From positions 1 through 16,046 of the forward strand of contig DASQLQ010000084.1 of the NCBI GenBank assembly GCA_035629935.1: 16,046 nt of DNA, given 5' to 3'. The position numbers and the translations under genes are program-made. Origin of the DNA: DASQLQ01 sp035629935. GTDB taxonomy: Bacteria > Actinomycetota > CADDZG01 > WHSQ01. The notes under the pieces are model-generated. The model had not been told where the DNA came from. It was given only the letters and a program-made list of their open reading frames with translations, and did not search any database. Positions within the stretch are counted from its first letter, which is position 1; every line of letters begins with the position of its first letter. This document shows positions 7,932 through 14,215 of this stretch, one piece after another.

Positions 7932-8419
7932 CGGCAGGCACCCCATAGGCCACGCTCGGCTTCTCGCGCCTTGTCTTCCACTCGACGGAACCATTTCTCG
8001 TACCGGAAGTTCGGGGCATAGAAAGACGTCGTCGCGTATCCCTTGCGGATCAGAGTGGCGTTGAACAGCCGCCCCTTGACCCATACGTAGATCAGTGCTC
8101 GGTCGTACGGATCGACGGGATCCTCACCGTAGGTGACTTTCACTTTCTTGCCGGCGAGCTTCTGCTCAGCGAAGGCTGTGGCCTCAGGGCCGTAACACTC
8201 CTCGCCCGCATAAGTCTCGGGAGCGTCGACCCCGATGAAACGTGCGCTCCTACCGGCCCAGGAGGATGCCGTCTTCCCATACTTCAGAGGTTTCAGATAA
8301 GCGGTGTCGCCATCGGTCACATGCGTGACTCGCGCTCTGTCGGCATCGTCCGGCGGTGCCGCCAACGCGGTTCCGCCGACGAGCGCGAACAAGACAAGCC
8401 CGGCTACGACCCTCCCCAT
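7928..8419 (-). CDS. Secreted thermonuclease-like (SNase-fold) nuclease
   Basis: The 163-residue protein has a signal peptide (MGRVVAGLVLFALVGGTALA, cleavage near 20) followed by one SNase domain. By alignment to staphylococcal nuclease, VTDGDT (34-39) supplies D36 and D38 and RFIGVDAPE (60-68) supplies R60, D65 and E68. YDRALIYV supplies R107. These match the Arg35, Asp40, Glu43 and Arg87 positions plus a calcium ligand, so the active site looks complete. GPEATAFAEQ and NATLIRKGYA are also typical. It should be a calcium-dependent phosphodiesterase acting on DNA or RNA outside the cell, for nutrient use or matrix turnover; that role is inferred. The start has only a weak Shine-Dalgarno. Its TAG overlaps the stop codon of the convergent propeller gene by sharing CTAG. 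It is divergent from the LmeA-like gene with a 73-base gap. Confidence 0.9.
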   Translation of the reverse strand: MGRVVAGLVLFALVGGTALAAPPDDADRARVTHVTDGDTAYLKPLKYGKTASSWAGRSARFIGVDAPETYAGEECYGPEATAFAEQKLAGKKVKVTYGEDPVDPYDRALIYVWVKGRLFNATLIRKGYATTSFYAPNFRYEKWFRRVEDKAREAERGLWGACR

Positions 8420-8492
8420 CGATCCAGCTTCACGGCGGGCGAACGGTATTGGAATAGTCAGAAGGGACGGTTCTGTAGGGGAGACTCTTCAC

Positions 8493-9047
8493 ATGCGGCG
8501 TCTGGTTGGTCTGCTCATCGTGCTCGTTCTGTTCGTGTTGGCGGATTCCGCGGCACGTTCCTATGCGAGCGATCAGATCGAATCCCGGCTATCTAGTGCG
8601 CTCAACCTGCAAGGCGAAGTGAAGATCGGCGGGTTCCCGTTCCTCTGGGGGGTGCTGCGCGGCCGGTTCGAGGACATCACCGTCACGGCGGGCAACGTCG
8701 GATCCGACGCACTTCAGCTTTCGAAGGTCCAGCTCGTTCTCAAGGACGTGTCGTTCCCCGTCGGCGAGGCCCTGTCCGGCCGGTTGGACGAGTTGGAAGT
8801 GAGATCGGCGCAAGGCCGTGCACGCATCTCGGCCCCCGCCCTCGAGTCGGCTCTGTCCGGGTTGCCCGTGGACCTGAGGTCGTTGCCGTCGGGCAAGCTG
8901 GATATCTCGTCGAACCAGGTCGATCTAGGGGCCACACAGTTGTCCCTGCCGGTTATCGCCGAAGGGATCCGTTACGAGAGTGCCGAGGTGGTCGACGGCG
9001 CGGTGAAGCTGAGATTCGTGCTCGAGAAGACCAGGTTGGCCCTCTAG
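8493..9047 (+). CDS. LmeA-like / DUF2993 phospholipid-binding envelope protein
   Basis: The 184-residue product has an N-terminal hydrophobic export signal or anchor (MRRLVGLLIVLVLFVLADSA) followed by the DUF2993 pattern. That pattern includes ESRLSSALNLQGEV, the signature KIGGFPFLWGVLRGRFEDI and alternating beta-strand segments through to the C-terminus. Family members include mycobacterial LmeA, a periplasmic phospholipid-binding protein needed for lipomannan elongation; the family name is known, this protein's role is inferred. I chose the ATG at 8493 because AGGGGAG (8477-8483) lies 9 bases upstream and the signal begins there. The open frame extends further left but overlaps the divergent nuclease gene and shows no protein-like features. 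It directly abuts a convergent membrane-protein gene: its TAG ends at 9047 and the other stop begins at 9048. Confidence 0.85.
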   Translation: MRRLVGLLIVLVLFVLADSAARSYASDQIESRLSSALNLQGEVKIGGFPFLWGVLRGRFEDITVTAGNVGSDALQLSKVQLVLKDVSFPVGEALSGRLDELEVRSAQGRARISAPALESALSGLPVDLRSLPSGKLDISSNQVDLGATQLSLPVIAEGIRYESAEVVDGAVKLRFVLEKTRLAL

Positions 9048-9452
9048 TCAGGCGCGGAGAGCGCGCCGCGCCTCGAGGTCATAGAAACGTCGAGTCTGCG
9101 GAAGCAACAGAAGGACGAGCATCGCGAACAGAAAGCCGGTCTCGATTATGTGAAGGACCGGAGCATGACCGCCGGGTGCCCTGGCTTCCTGTACCTGGCC
9201 TGCCGAACTCAGTAACCCGAGGCCTGCGAGGACGATGGACACGACCCAAGCGATCTTTGATCCCCGCAACGCTAGGTAGGTCGCGGCCACACCCGGCACC
9301 CACCCGAGGATGTTGGTGCTGCCTCCCCAGATGAAGATGGCGTAATAGAGAGACGCCACCACGTAAAGAGCGACGAACGCCCACAACGCCCAGGGGCGAG
9401 GATGGGACCACGGAACTGGTCCATAGGGACCGGGTTCAGGTGGAGTGCGCAT
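9048..9452 (-). CDS. Small integral membrane protein of unknown function
   Basis: The 134-residue protein has a proline-rich N-terminus (MRTPPEPGPYGPVPW) and three or four hydrophobic segments. They lie at about residues 22-42, a short one at 49-62, 67-83 and 98-117. A basic tail (ARRALRA) ends the protein. I recognise no family. The gene starts 15 bases after the stop codon of the upstream propeller paralogue on the same strand, so co-transcription is likely. No clear Shine-Dalgarno is seen, which would fit translational coupling. It ends exactly next to the LmeA-like gene with no intergenic base. Predicted location is the cytoplasmic membrane; nothing more can be said about function. Confidence 0.7.
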   Translation of the reverse strand: MRTPPEPGPYGPVPWSHPRPWALWAFVALYVVASLYYAIFIWGGSTNILGWVPGVAATYLALRGSKIAWVVSIVLAGLGLLSSAGQVQEARAPGGHAPVLHIIETGFLFAMLVLLLLPQTRRFYDLEARRALRA

Positions 9453-9467
9453 CGTCGGGGTGTGACT

Positions 9468-10937
9468 TCAGGGGACGAGGCGTCCGACCACTCCGTCGGC
9501 CCCCGAATTGGAAGTGGCTCCCGGAACCGAGCATGCGAGCGTGCAACCATCCACCCAGGCGCTCCAGACCTCTTCGGTCGGCGAGATCACGACATCGATG
9601 AAGTCGTACACGGCCTTGCAGCGGCCCGGCCCGCATGTCCCTCTGACCAACGGATCCCGCTTGTCGTTGACGGTGGTGGTGTAGAGGACCGGATCCTTAT
9701 CGAGCGCGTTGTGGGTCTCCATCATGTAACCGTTCCAAGTCGTCTTCTGGTAGCTGTCGGGATCGGGGCATGCACCGATCGCGGTGCATTCGCCGACTTC
9801 TTCGAAGGGAGGCCCGGGGGAGTTCTCGCTGCCCATATAAGCGAACGCAACATGGCCGGGTGCTCCGACGTCGAGGCTCGGCAGGTTCGCCTCTCTGAGC
9901 CCGGGCGGGCCGACCATCATGGCTTTGCGCCACGTCTTGCCGCCGTTCTTCGAGACAGTGAGGTAGGGGCGACGGTCACGGCCGACCCATCCGTAATAGA
10001 TGTTGCCCTTGCTGTCGGTCGCGACCGAAGCCTCGTGTCCCGAGATCGGAGTCTTTGAGACCCGAACTCTTGTCCACGACGCGCCCTCGTCCTTGCTGAT
10101 CGCCAGGTAGGGCCGCCCGCAGTAGCCGCGTGGGACATAGAGCGTTCCGTCCTCACCGACGTATCCGTGGCCGTGGAGGCCCCCACAGAAACCGTCTGCA
10201 TCCTGACCCTGGAGCGACCCTTCCTCGGCCTCAGGGTCCTGGCCGGCGAATGCGGGGGTGACCGGGATGAAAGTCAGCCCTCCATCCAGTGACTTGGAGC
10301 AAGCGGAGGTCGCGATGTCGTTCCAGCAGTAATAAACGACGTTGGGGTATCCGACGGTGGGACTCACGGTCGGGGGGCCGGAGAAGAGGGTCTGGTGATC
10401 GTTCACCGGCCGTCCGCAAGCGAGCGGGTTCGTGATCCACGATTCGCCGGCATCGTCGGAGAACGACAGGTACGAGCAGGCGACGGTGAGGTCGATCGTG
10501 AACACCCGGTTCGCGCCTTCGGCGTTGTCGACGTAGACGTAGGGATCGAGCGAGAGCAACTGAGCGTTGCGCCCCCCGGGGAACTTGGGCGACACGATGT
10601 CCCACGTCTTGCCCTCATCCGAGCTGCGAACGACCTCGATGCGAGTGTTCGACTGGAACGTTGAGTAGAAGACCTCGTTGTCCTCGGTTACCCCGAGTGT
10701 CGGTTCGGTCGAGTTGAGCCCGGGCCGGTAGAGGCGTGCGCTCGGAGCCTTGCGCGTAACTTTCGCGGAGCGGATCGGAGCTCCTCCGATGTGGTGGGCA
10801 ACGGCCTTGCCCCCGGACCCCTTCTTGCCGGTTGCGCCCGCCTCGGCGGAGGGAGTGGAGGGGCCGGTCGCCAGGAGCGCGGCCACGAGGATCCCGAGCA
10901 GTACGGAGGCAAAGATCGGTCGTGCCTTCAGCGACAT
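9468..10937 (-). CDS. Exported Asp-box (BNR-repeat) beta-propeller protein, paralogue 2
   Basis: The 489-residue protein is clearly paralogous to the product of 6522-7931 along its whole length. It has a signal peptide (hydrophobic around residues 8-24), then a Gly/Lys-rich stretch leading to AVAHH. Asp-boxes lie at 105-112, 160-167, 216-223 (ending TF instead of TW), 281-288 and 329-336. CGRPVNDHQTLFSGPP and CGGLHGHG are unchanged from paralogue 1. Differences include an acidic insert before CGGLHGHG (QDPEAEEGSLQGQ) and a Cys-containing insert near 375-397. The start is the ATG at 10935-10937, with GGGGAGG (complement of 10945-10951) 7 bases upstream. The open frame continues 16 codons further but has no signal there. 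The sialidase arginine motif is not seen. The small membrane-protein gene follows after 15 bases. Function is unknown. Confidence 0.85.
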   Translation of the reverse strand: MSLKARPIFASVLLGILVAALLATGPSTPSAEAGATGKKGSGGKAVAHHIGGAPIRSAKVTRKAPSARLYRPGLNSTEPTLGVTEDNEVFYSTFQSNTRIEVVRSSDEGKTWDIVSPKFPGGRNAQLLSLDPYVYVDNAEGANRVFTIDLTVACSYLSFSDDAGESWITNPLACGRPVNDHQTLFSGPPTVSPTVGYPNVVYYCWNDIATSACSKSLDGGLTFIPVTPAFAGQDPEAEEGSLQGQDADGFCGGLHGHGYVGEDGTLYVPRGYCGRPYLAISKDEGASWTRVRVSKTPISGHEASVATDSKGNIYYGWVGRDRRPYLTVSKNGGKTWRKAMMVGPPGLREANLPSLDVGAPGHVAFAYMGSENSPGPPFEEVGECTAIGACPDPDSYQKTTWNGYMMETHNALDKDPVLYTTTVNDKRDPLVRGTCGPGRCKAVYDFIDVVISPTEEVWSAWVDGCTLACSVPGATSNSGADGVVGRLVP

Positions 10938-11003
10938 CGATGATCCTCCCCAGGTAGCCAGTCCCCTAGAGGTTCTCCGGTCCACCTCGAATCCCTTTTG
11001 TGG

Positions 11004-11018
11004 GGGTTTCCAGAACCC
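11004..11018. promoter_or_regulatory. Short inverted repeat in the divergent promoter region
   Basis: GGGTT and AACCC form 5-base arms around a 5-base centre. It lies between the propeller gene (minus) and the kinase-like gene (plus), where an operator could sit. The arms are short enough that chance is a real possibility. Confidence 0.25.
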
Positions 11019-11019
11019 T

Positions 11020-11040
11020 CAGACCGCCCGCTGCGGACTG
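11020..11040. promoter_or_regulatory. Imperfect palindrome upstream of the sigma-28-like promoter
   Basis: CAGACCGC (11020-11027) and GCGGACTG (11033-11040) are inverted 8-base arms with one mismatch and a 5-base centre. The right arm ends 14 bases before the TAAA of the predicted promoter, a common place for an activator site. It could also act on the divergent propeller gene. The regulator is unknown. Confidence 0.4.
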
Positions 11041-11054
11041 CCGGATTAAAGGGC

Positions 11055-11082
11055 TAAAGGACTCTGTCTGGGGTGCCGATGA
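11055..11082 (+). promoter_or_regulatory. Sigma-28 / FliA / WhiG-like promoter for the kinase-like gene
   Basis: TAAA at 11055-11058 and GCCGATGA at 11075-11082 are separated by 16 bases. The known consensus for the FliA/SigD/WhiG group is TAAA, about 15 bases, GCCGATAA, so the -10 box differs at one base and the spacer by one. Transcription would start near 11088-11090, leaving a leader of about 28 bases before the ATG at 11117. A second TAAA at 11047 has the wrong spacing. The match is by eye, and no sigma-factor gene is in the window. Confidence 0.6.
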
Positions 11083-11116
11083 CTTCGGGGACTAGCCCCT
11101 TTGGGGGATGCACTCA

Positions 11117-12523
11117 ATGGCGGAGGGACTACGCAGGGTGGCACTAATGACTAGCTCGGACATCGAGCACAGCCGGGGGCGTTTGCTGGGTTTCGTGTTC
11201 GTCGTGCTGGCCGGTTTCGCCAGCCTTTCGGTCGTCCTCACATTCCTTGACCCCGGTTTCCTCACCCCGCTCCAGCTGACTCCCGGCGCTGCGAAAGGAG
11301 GAGTCCTGGTCCTCACGATCGGGTTCATCGCCTTGGTGTGGGAGAAGGAGCGTCAGTTCCGCATCTGGGGCGAGGTGACCACTCGTCAGCGGATCCTTCT
11401 GGCGTCGTTCGAGAATCGCTTCCGCGTGGTCGAAGCCTTGGTGGACATGAGTGACCGCGTCAACGCTCCGCTCGAGTTGGATGACGTGCTCGAGGTCGTT
11501 TTGGAAGCCGCGGTCGACCTCGTAGATGCTCAAAGCGGATCGATCGATTTCTTCGAGCGAGGCTCGGGCGACCTATCACTCACCTATTCGAAAGCGACGG
11601 CCGACGTCTCGCCGGACGTCTCGCCGGCCGTATCGCTTCCGATGATGGACGGGCCGACGTTGCTCGGCTGGCTGCACCTGGTCCCACCGGCCGGCTCGCA
11701 GGGTTTCGACGAAGCCACGACATATGCACTCGAGCGTTTCCTCGTCCAGGCAACGACGGCGGCCGGGAAGGCCCAATCGCTCTCGCAGGAACGGGCCGCT
11801 CACGCCTACAGGGAAGCCCGCAATGTCGTGAAGTCGCGCTTCCTGACATCTCTCTCTTACGAGCTGAGCGAACCGCTGAACTCGCTGCTGGGCTTCTCCA
11901 GCATGTTGTCCAACCACTGGGAGCGGCTAACTGAAACGGAGAAGCGCCGGTTCGCGGAAGAGGTGAGGACGCACGGCAATCAGATGTCGGGACTCCTCGA
12001 GAAGATCTTCGAAACGGCGAGGGCCGAGATCGAAGGCGTCAGCGTCAATCCCACAGAGCACGATGTGCGTCGGTCTATCCGCAAGGCCTTGGTGCCATTC
12101 CTGCCCAACGCGTCCTCGCGGCTCGATGTCCATCTGCCCGACCGGGAGTTGTTGGCCGAAGTCGATCCGTTCGTCATCGACCAGACGGTCTCGAACCTGG
12201 TCGACAACGCCCTGCGATTCACCGACGGCCGGATCTTCGTGTCCGCCCGGCAGCGCGGGGATTCGATCTCGATCGCGGTCTTCGATGAGGGGGCCGGGAT
12301 CCGGCCAGACAGCCTTCGACGTGTGCTCAACCCGCTTCTCTGGGAGGACTCGGACCTGGAGGGCACCGGACTCGGTCTTCACATCGTCGAGACGCTGGTA
12401 ACCGGTCAGGGTGGAGACATCGACGTCGTGACAGACGAGACGGGCACCAGGATCTGCGTGACGCTGCCGATCAACTACCAGCCGGAGACCCAAACACTGG
12501 CGTTGGACACTGCGACGATTTAG
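11117..12523 (+). CDS. Membrane histidine-kinase-like protein (GAF, HisKA, HATPase) with Tyr in place of the H-box His
   Basis: Numbered from the ATG at 11117 (468 residues), segments 23-44 and 61-76 are predicted membrane helices. A GAF-like sensor region covers about 105-215 and a coiled dimerisation region 222-305. The HATPase domain (about 340-455) looks complete: N-box NLVDNALRFT (N360, N364), G1 DEGAGI (D390) and G2 GTGLGL (416-421). The H-box reads SLSYELSEPLNSLLGF. Canonical proteins have SHELRTPL, so Y248 replaces the phosphorylated His and E252 replaces the Thr of the ExxT phosphatase motif. ATP binding may remain while ordinary phosphotransfer should not. GGGGGAT (11103-11109) lies 7 bases from the 11117 ATG. 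An ATG at 11108 touches that Shine-Dalgarno and is unlikely; ATG 11147 is also possible. The receiver gene follows after 50 bases. Function as a pseudokinase is inferred. Confidence 0.85.
   Translation: MAEGLRRVALMTSSDIEHSRGRLLGFVFVVLAGFASLSVVLTFLDPGFLTPLQLTPGAAKGGVLVLTIGFIALVWEKERQFRIWGEVTTRQRILLASFENRFRVVEALVDMSDRVNAPLELDDVLEVVLEAAVDLVDAQSGSIDFFERGSGDLSLTYSKATADVSPDVSPAVSLPMMDGPTLLGWLHLVPPAGSQGFDEATTYALERFLVQATTAAGKAQSLSQERAAHAYREARNVVKSRFLTSLSYELSEPLNSLLGFSSMLSNHWERLTETEKRRFAEEVRTHGNQMSGLLEKIFETARAEIEGVSVNPTEHDVRRSIRKALVPFLPNASSRLDVHLPDRELLAEVDPFVIDQTVSNLVDNALRFTDGRIFVSARQRGDSISIAVFDEGAGIRPDSLRRVLNPLLWEDSDLEGTGLGLHIVETLVTGQGGDIDVVTDETGTRICVTLPINYQPETQTLALDTATI
11603..11638 (+). repeat. 12-base tandem repeat inside the kinase-like gene
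   Basis: GACGTCTCGCCG occurs twice in tandem (11603-11614, 11615-11626), followed by a degenerate third unit. It encodes DVSP, DVSP, AVSL in the GAF-like region. It keeps the frame, so copy-number change would lengthen or shorten a loop without disrupting the protein. Confidence 0.6.
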
Positions 12524-12531
12524 CCATTTCG

Positions 12532-12558
12532 GGCTATTGGCGGCAACCGCCCGTAGCC
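12532..12558 (+). other. Hairpin between the kinase-like gene and the receiver gene
   Basis: GGCTA (12532-12536) pairs with TAGCC (12554-12558). After a two-base internal mismatch, GGCGG (12539-12543) pairs with CCGCC (12547-12551) around a CAA loop. It fills most of the 50-base gap and ends 15 bases before the receiver ATG. It could lower read-through or shape the 5' end of the receiver message. No T-run follows. Confidence 0.4.
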
Positions 12559-12573
12559 TCACCATTTGAGGTC

Positions 12574-12945
12574 ATGGCGGCGAGACCGGTAGTCCTCTTG
12601 GTGGATGACGATCCGCTCATGCGCGAGCTGCTATCCGACATGTTCTCGATCCACGGTGGATTCCGGATAGGGGGAGTCGCCTCGGACGGTTTCGAGGGAG
12701 CCATGCTCGCCGCCGACACTCAGCCCGACGTGGTCGTTCTCGACTTCTTCATGCCTCGATGGGACGGCTCGAAGTGCGCCGAGTTCATCCGCAAGAACTG
12801 CCCCGACTCGAGGATCGTCGCGTTCTCCGCGGTCCTCACCGATGCCCCCGACTGGGGCGATCACTTCCTCGTCAAGAACGAAGTGCAGGAGTTGATCCCG
12901 CTATGCGAGTCGATGTGCGCTAACGGGAGCCCCAACCAGAACTAA
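12574..12945 (+). CDS. Stand-alone receiver-domain response regulator
   Basis: The 123-residue protein is one CheY-like receiver domain with no output domain. The acidic pocket is D11/D12 in LLVDDDP. The phospho-acceptor is D57 in VVVLDFFMP, the switch Ser is S85 in IVAFSA and the conserved Lys is K101 in FLVKNE, so all key positions are present. It is cytosolic and should be phosphorylated by a sensor kinase, passing the signal by protein contact. The upstream kinase-like gene is the obvious partner, but its H-box lacks the histidine, so the phosphate donor may be another kinase. The ATG is preceded by GAGG only 2 bases away, a poor Shine-Dalgarno. The frame gives no better start because the domain begins at once. 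Its TAA lies in the base of a convergent hairpin terminator. A short Asn-rich tail (NGSPNQN) ends it. Confidence 0.88.
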   Translation: MAARPVVLLVDDDPLMRELLSDMFSIHGGFRIGGVASDGFEGAMLAADTQPDVVVLDFFMPRWDGSKCAEFIRKNCPDSRIVAFSAVLTDAPDWGDHFLVKNEVQELIPLCESMCANGSPNQN

Positions 12946-13002
12946 CCGTTCTTTCCTAACTCAGGTACCCATAACCGCGCTCTGGATAGGAAAGAACGGT
13001 TA
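12943..13002. terminator. Bidirectional hairpin terminator containing both convergent stop codons
   Basis: The perfect 16-base arms TAACCGTTCTTTCCTA (12943-12958) and TAGGAAAGAACGGTTA (12987-13002) enclose a 28-base loop. The TAA of the receiver gene is the first three bases of the left arm, and the TAA of the thiolase gene is read from the last three bases of the right arm. No T-run flanks the stem. The CGTTCTTTNCTNAC core also occurs in the hairpin after aceE. Confidence 0.75.
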
Positions 13003-14163
13003 CTTGAGGCGCTCGATGATCATCGCCATGCCCTGGCCCCCACCGACACACATCGTCTCGAGACCGATGGTCTGGTCGCGTGTCTGCAGACCGTTGAGCA
13101 GAGTGTTCATGATGCGAGCGCCGGTCATCCCGTAAGGGTGACCAAGAGCGATCGCTCCACCATTGGGGTTGAGCTTGTCGGAGAAGGGATCCACGCCGAC
13201 CTCGCGGCAGACGGCGATCACCTGAGCGGCGAATGCTTCGTTCAACTCCATCGTCTCGATGTCGTCGATGGCCATGCCCGCTTGCTTTAGCACCTTGCCG
13301 ACCGCCTCGATCGGGCCGACACCCATGATCTCGGGAGCGATGCCCGACACGGATGAAGCCACGATGCGCGCCAGCGGCGTGATGCCCAACTGGTCGGCTC
13401 GTTCCTGGCTCATCACTAGAACGGCGGCGGCCCCGTCATTGAGGGGGCAGGAGTTGCCGGCGGTGACTTTGCCGTCCTCTTTGAATGCCGGCGTAAGAGA
13501 TTGCAGCTTCTCGTAAGTGGAGCTTGCACGCGGCCCGTCATCTTTCTCGACAATGGTTCCGTCCTCTTTCGAGTACGGCGTGAGCTCGCGGGCGAAGAAC
13601 CCTGATTCCTGTGCAGCAACCGCGCGCTCCTGCGACTGCTGAGCGAAGCGATCCATGTCGTCGCGACTGACGTCGTACTTCTCCGCCACGTTCTCGGCCG
13701 TCATCCCCATCGGGATGTAGACGTTTGCGATCTCGGCATCGTCGCCGAACAGCTTCGGGTGAAGCTCATCCATGTCTTTCGGATAGCCGTCGACCTGCGA
13801 GATGGACTCGACGCCGCATGCGACGAAGACATCGCCCTCGCCGGCCTTGATTGCGTGGAAGGCCATGCGGATCGTTTGGAGACTCGAAGCACAGAATCTG
13901 TTGACCGTCGTCCCCGGTACGTGCTCGGGGTATCCGGCCAACAGTGCGGCCCGGCGAGCGAGGTTCATGCCCTGCTTGGTCTCGGGGAACCCACATCCAG
14001 CCATGACGTCGACGATCTCGCCTGGGTCGACTTCGGGGACTTTCTCCACTACCGACTTGAGGGCGAAGGCGAGGAGGTCGTCCGGCCTAACATCGAGCAG
14101 GGAGCCCTTCTTCGCTCGTCCGATGGGCGTACGTACGGCGGCAGCGATGACTGCTTCGGGCAT
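13000..14163 (-). CDS. Acetyl-CoA C-acyltransferase (thiolase, FadA/AtoB type)
   Basis: This 387-residue cytosolic thiolase either cleaves 3-ketoacyl-CoA with CoA in beta-oxidation or condenses acetyl-CoA. The N-terminus EAVIAAAVRTPIGRAKKG is typical. The acyl-accepting cysteine is C91 in NRFCASSLQTI. The C-terminal motifs are NGGAIALGHPYGMTGAR, with H342, and ETMCVGGGQGMAM, with C372. Length matches the usual 390 or so residues. A Shine-Dalgarno AAGGAG (complement of 14169-14174) lies 5 bases before the ATG. Its TAA is built into the hairpin it shares with the convergent receiver gene. The upstream gene on the same strand ends 52 bases away with no clear terminator, so read-through is possible although the functions look unrelated. 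No beta-oxidation partner such as fadB lies next to it in this window, so the direction of the reaction cannot be chosen. Confidence 0.95.
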   Translation of the reverse strand: MPEAVIAAAVRTPIGRAKKGSLLDVRPDDLLAFALKSVVEKVPEVDPGEIVDVMAGCGFPETKQGMNLARRAALLAGYPEHVPGTTVNRFCASSLQTIRMAFHAIKAGEGDVFVACGVESISQVDGYPKDMDELHPKLFGDDAEIANVYIPMGMTAENVAEKYDVSRDDMDRFAQQSQERAVAAQESGFFARELTPYSKEDGTIVEKDDGPRASSTYEKLQSLTPAFKEDGKVTAGNSCPLNDGAAAVLVMSQERADQLGITPLARIVASSVSGIAPEIMGVGPIEAVGKVLKQAGMAIDDIETMELNEAFAAQVIAVCREVGVDPFSDKLNPNGGAIALGHPYGMTGARIMNTLLNGLQTRDQTIGLETMCVGGGQGMAMIIERLK

Positions 14164-14215
14164 GACGACTCCTTAGGGAGGGGGTGGAGCCGTCAGCCTA
14201 ATCGAGGGGAAAGGT

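Noticed and set aside
8304..8492. Upstream extension of the LmeA-like gene
   Set aside because: The 63 extra codons overlap the divergent nuclease gene and look unlike protein. The ATG at 8493 has a good Shine-Dalgarno and begins the hydrophobic signal.
6522..10937. A sialidase or host-glycan catabolic locus
   Set aside because: Asp-boxes show only the propeller fold. The sialidase arginine motif is not seen, and there is no sialic acid transporter or catabolic gene nearby.
10938..10985. Sixteen-codon N-terminal extension of the second propeller gene
   Set aside because: The ATG at 10937 has GGGGAGG 7 bases away and opens the signal peptide. The extension is Arg-rich and would place the signal internally.
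11041..11107. A riboswitch, such as a cyclic-di-GMP type, upstream of the kinase-like gene
   Set aside because: The conserved riboswitch core bases are not present, and the TAAA/GCCGATGA spacing explains the region better as a promoter with a short leader.
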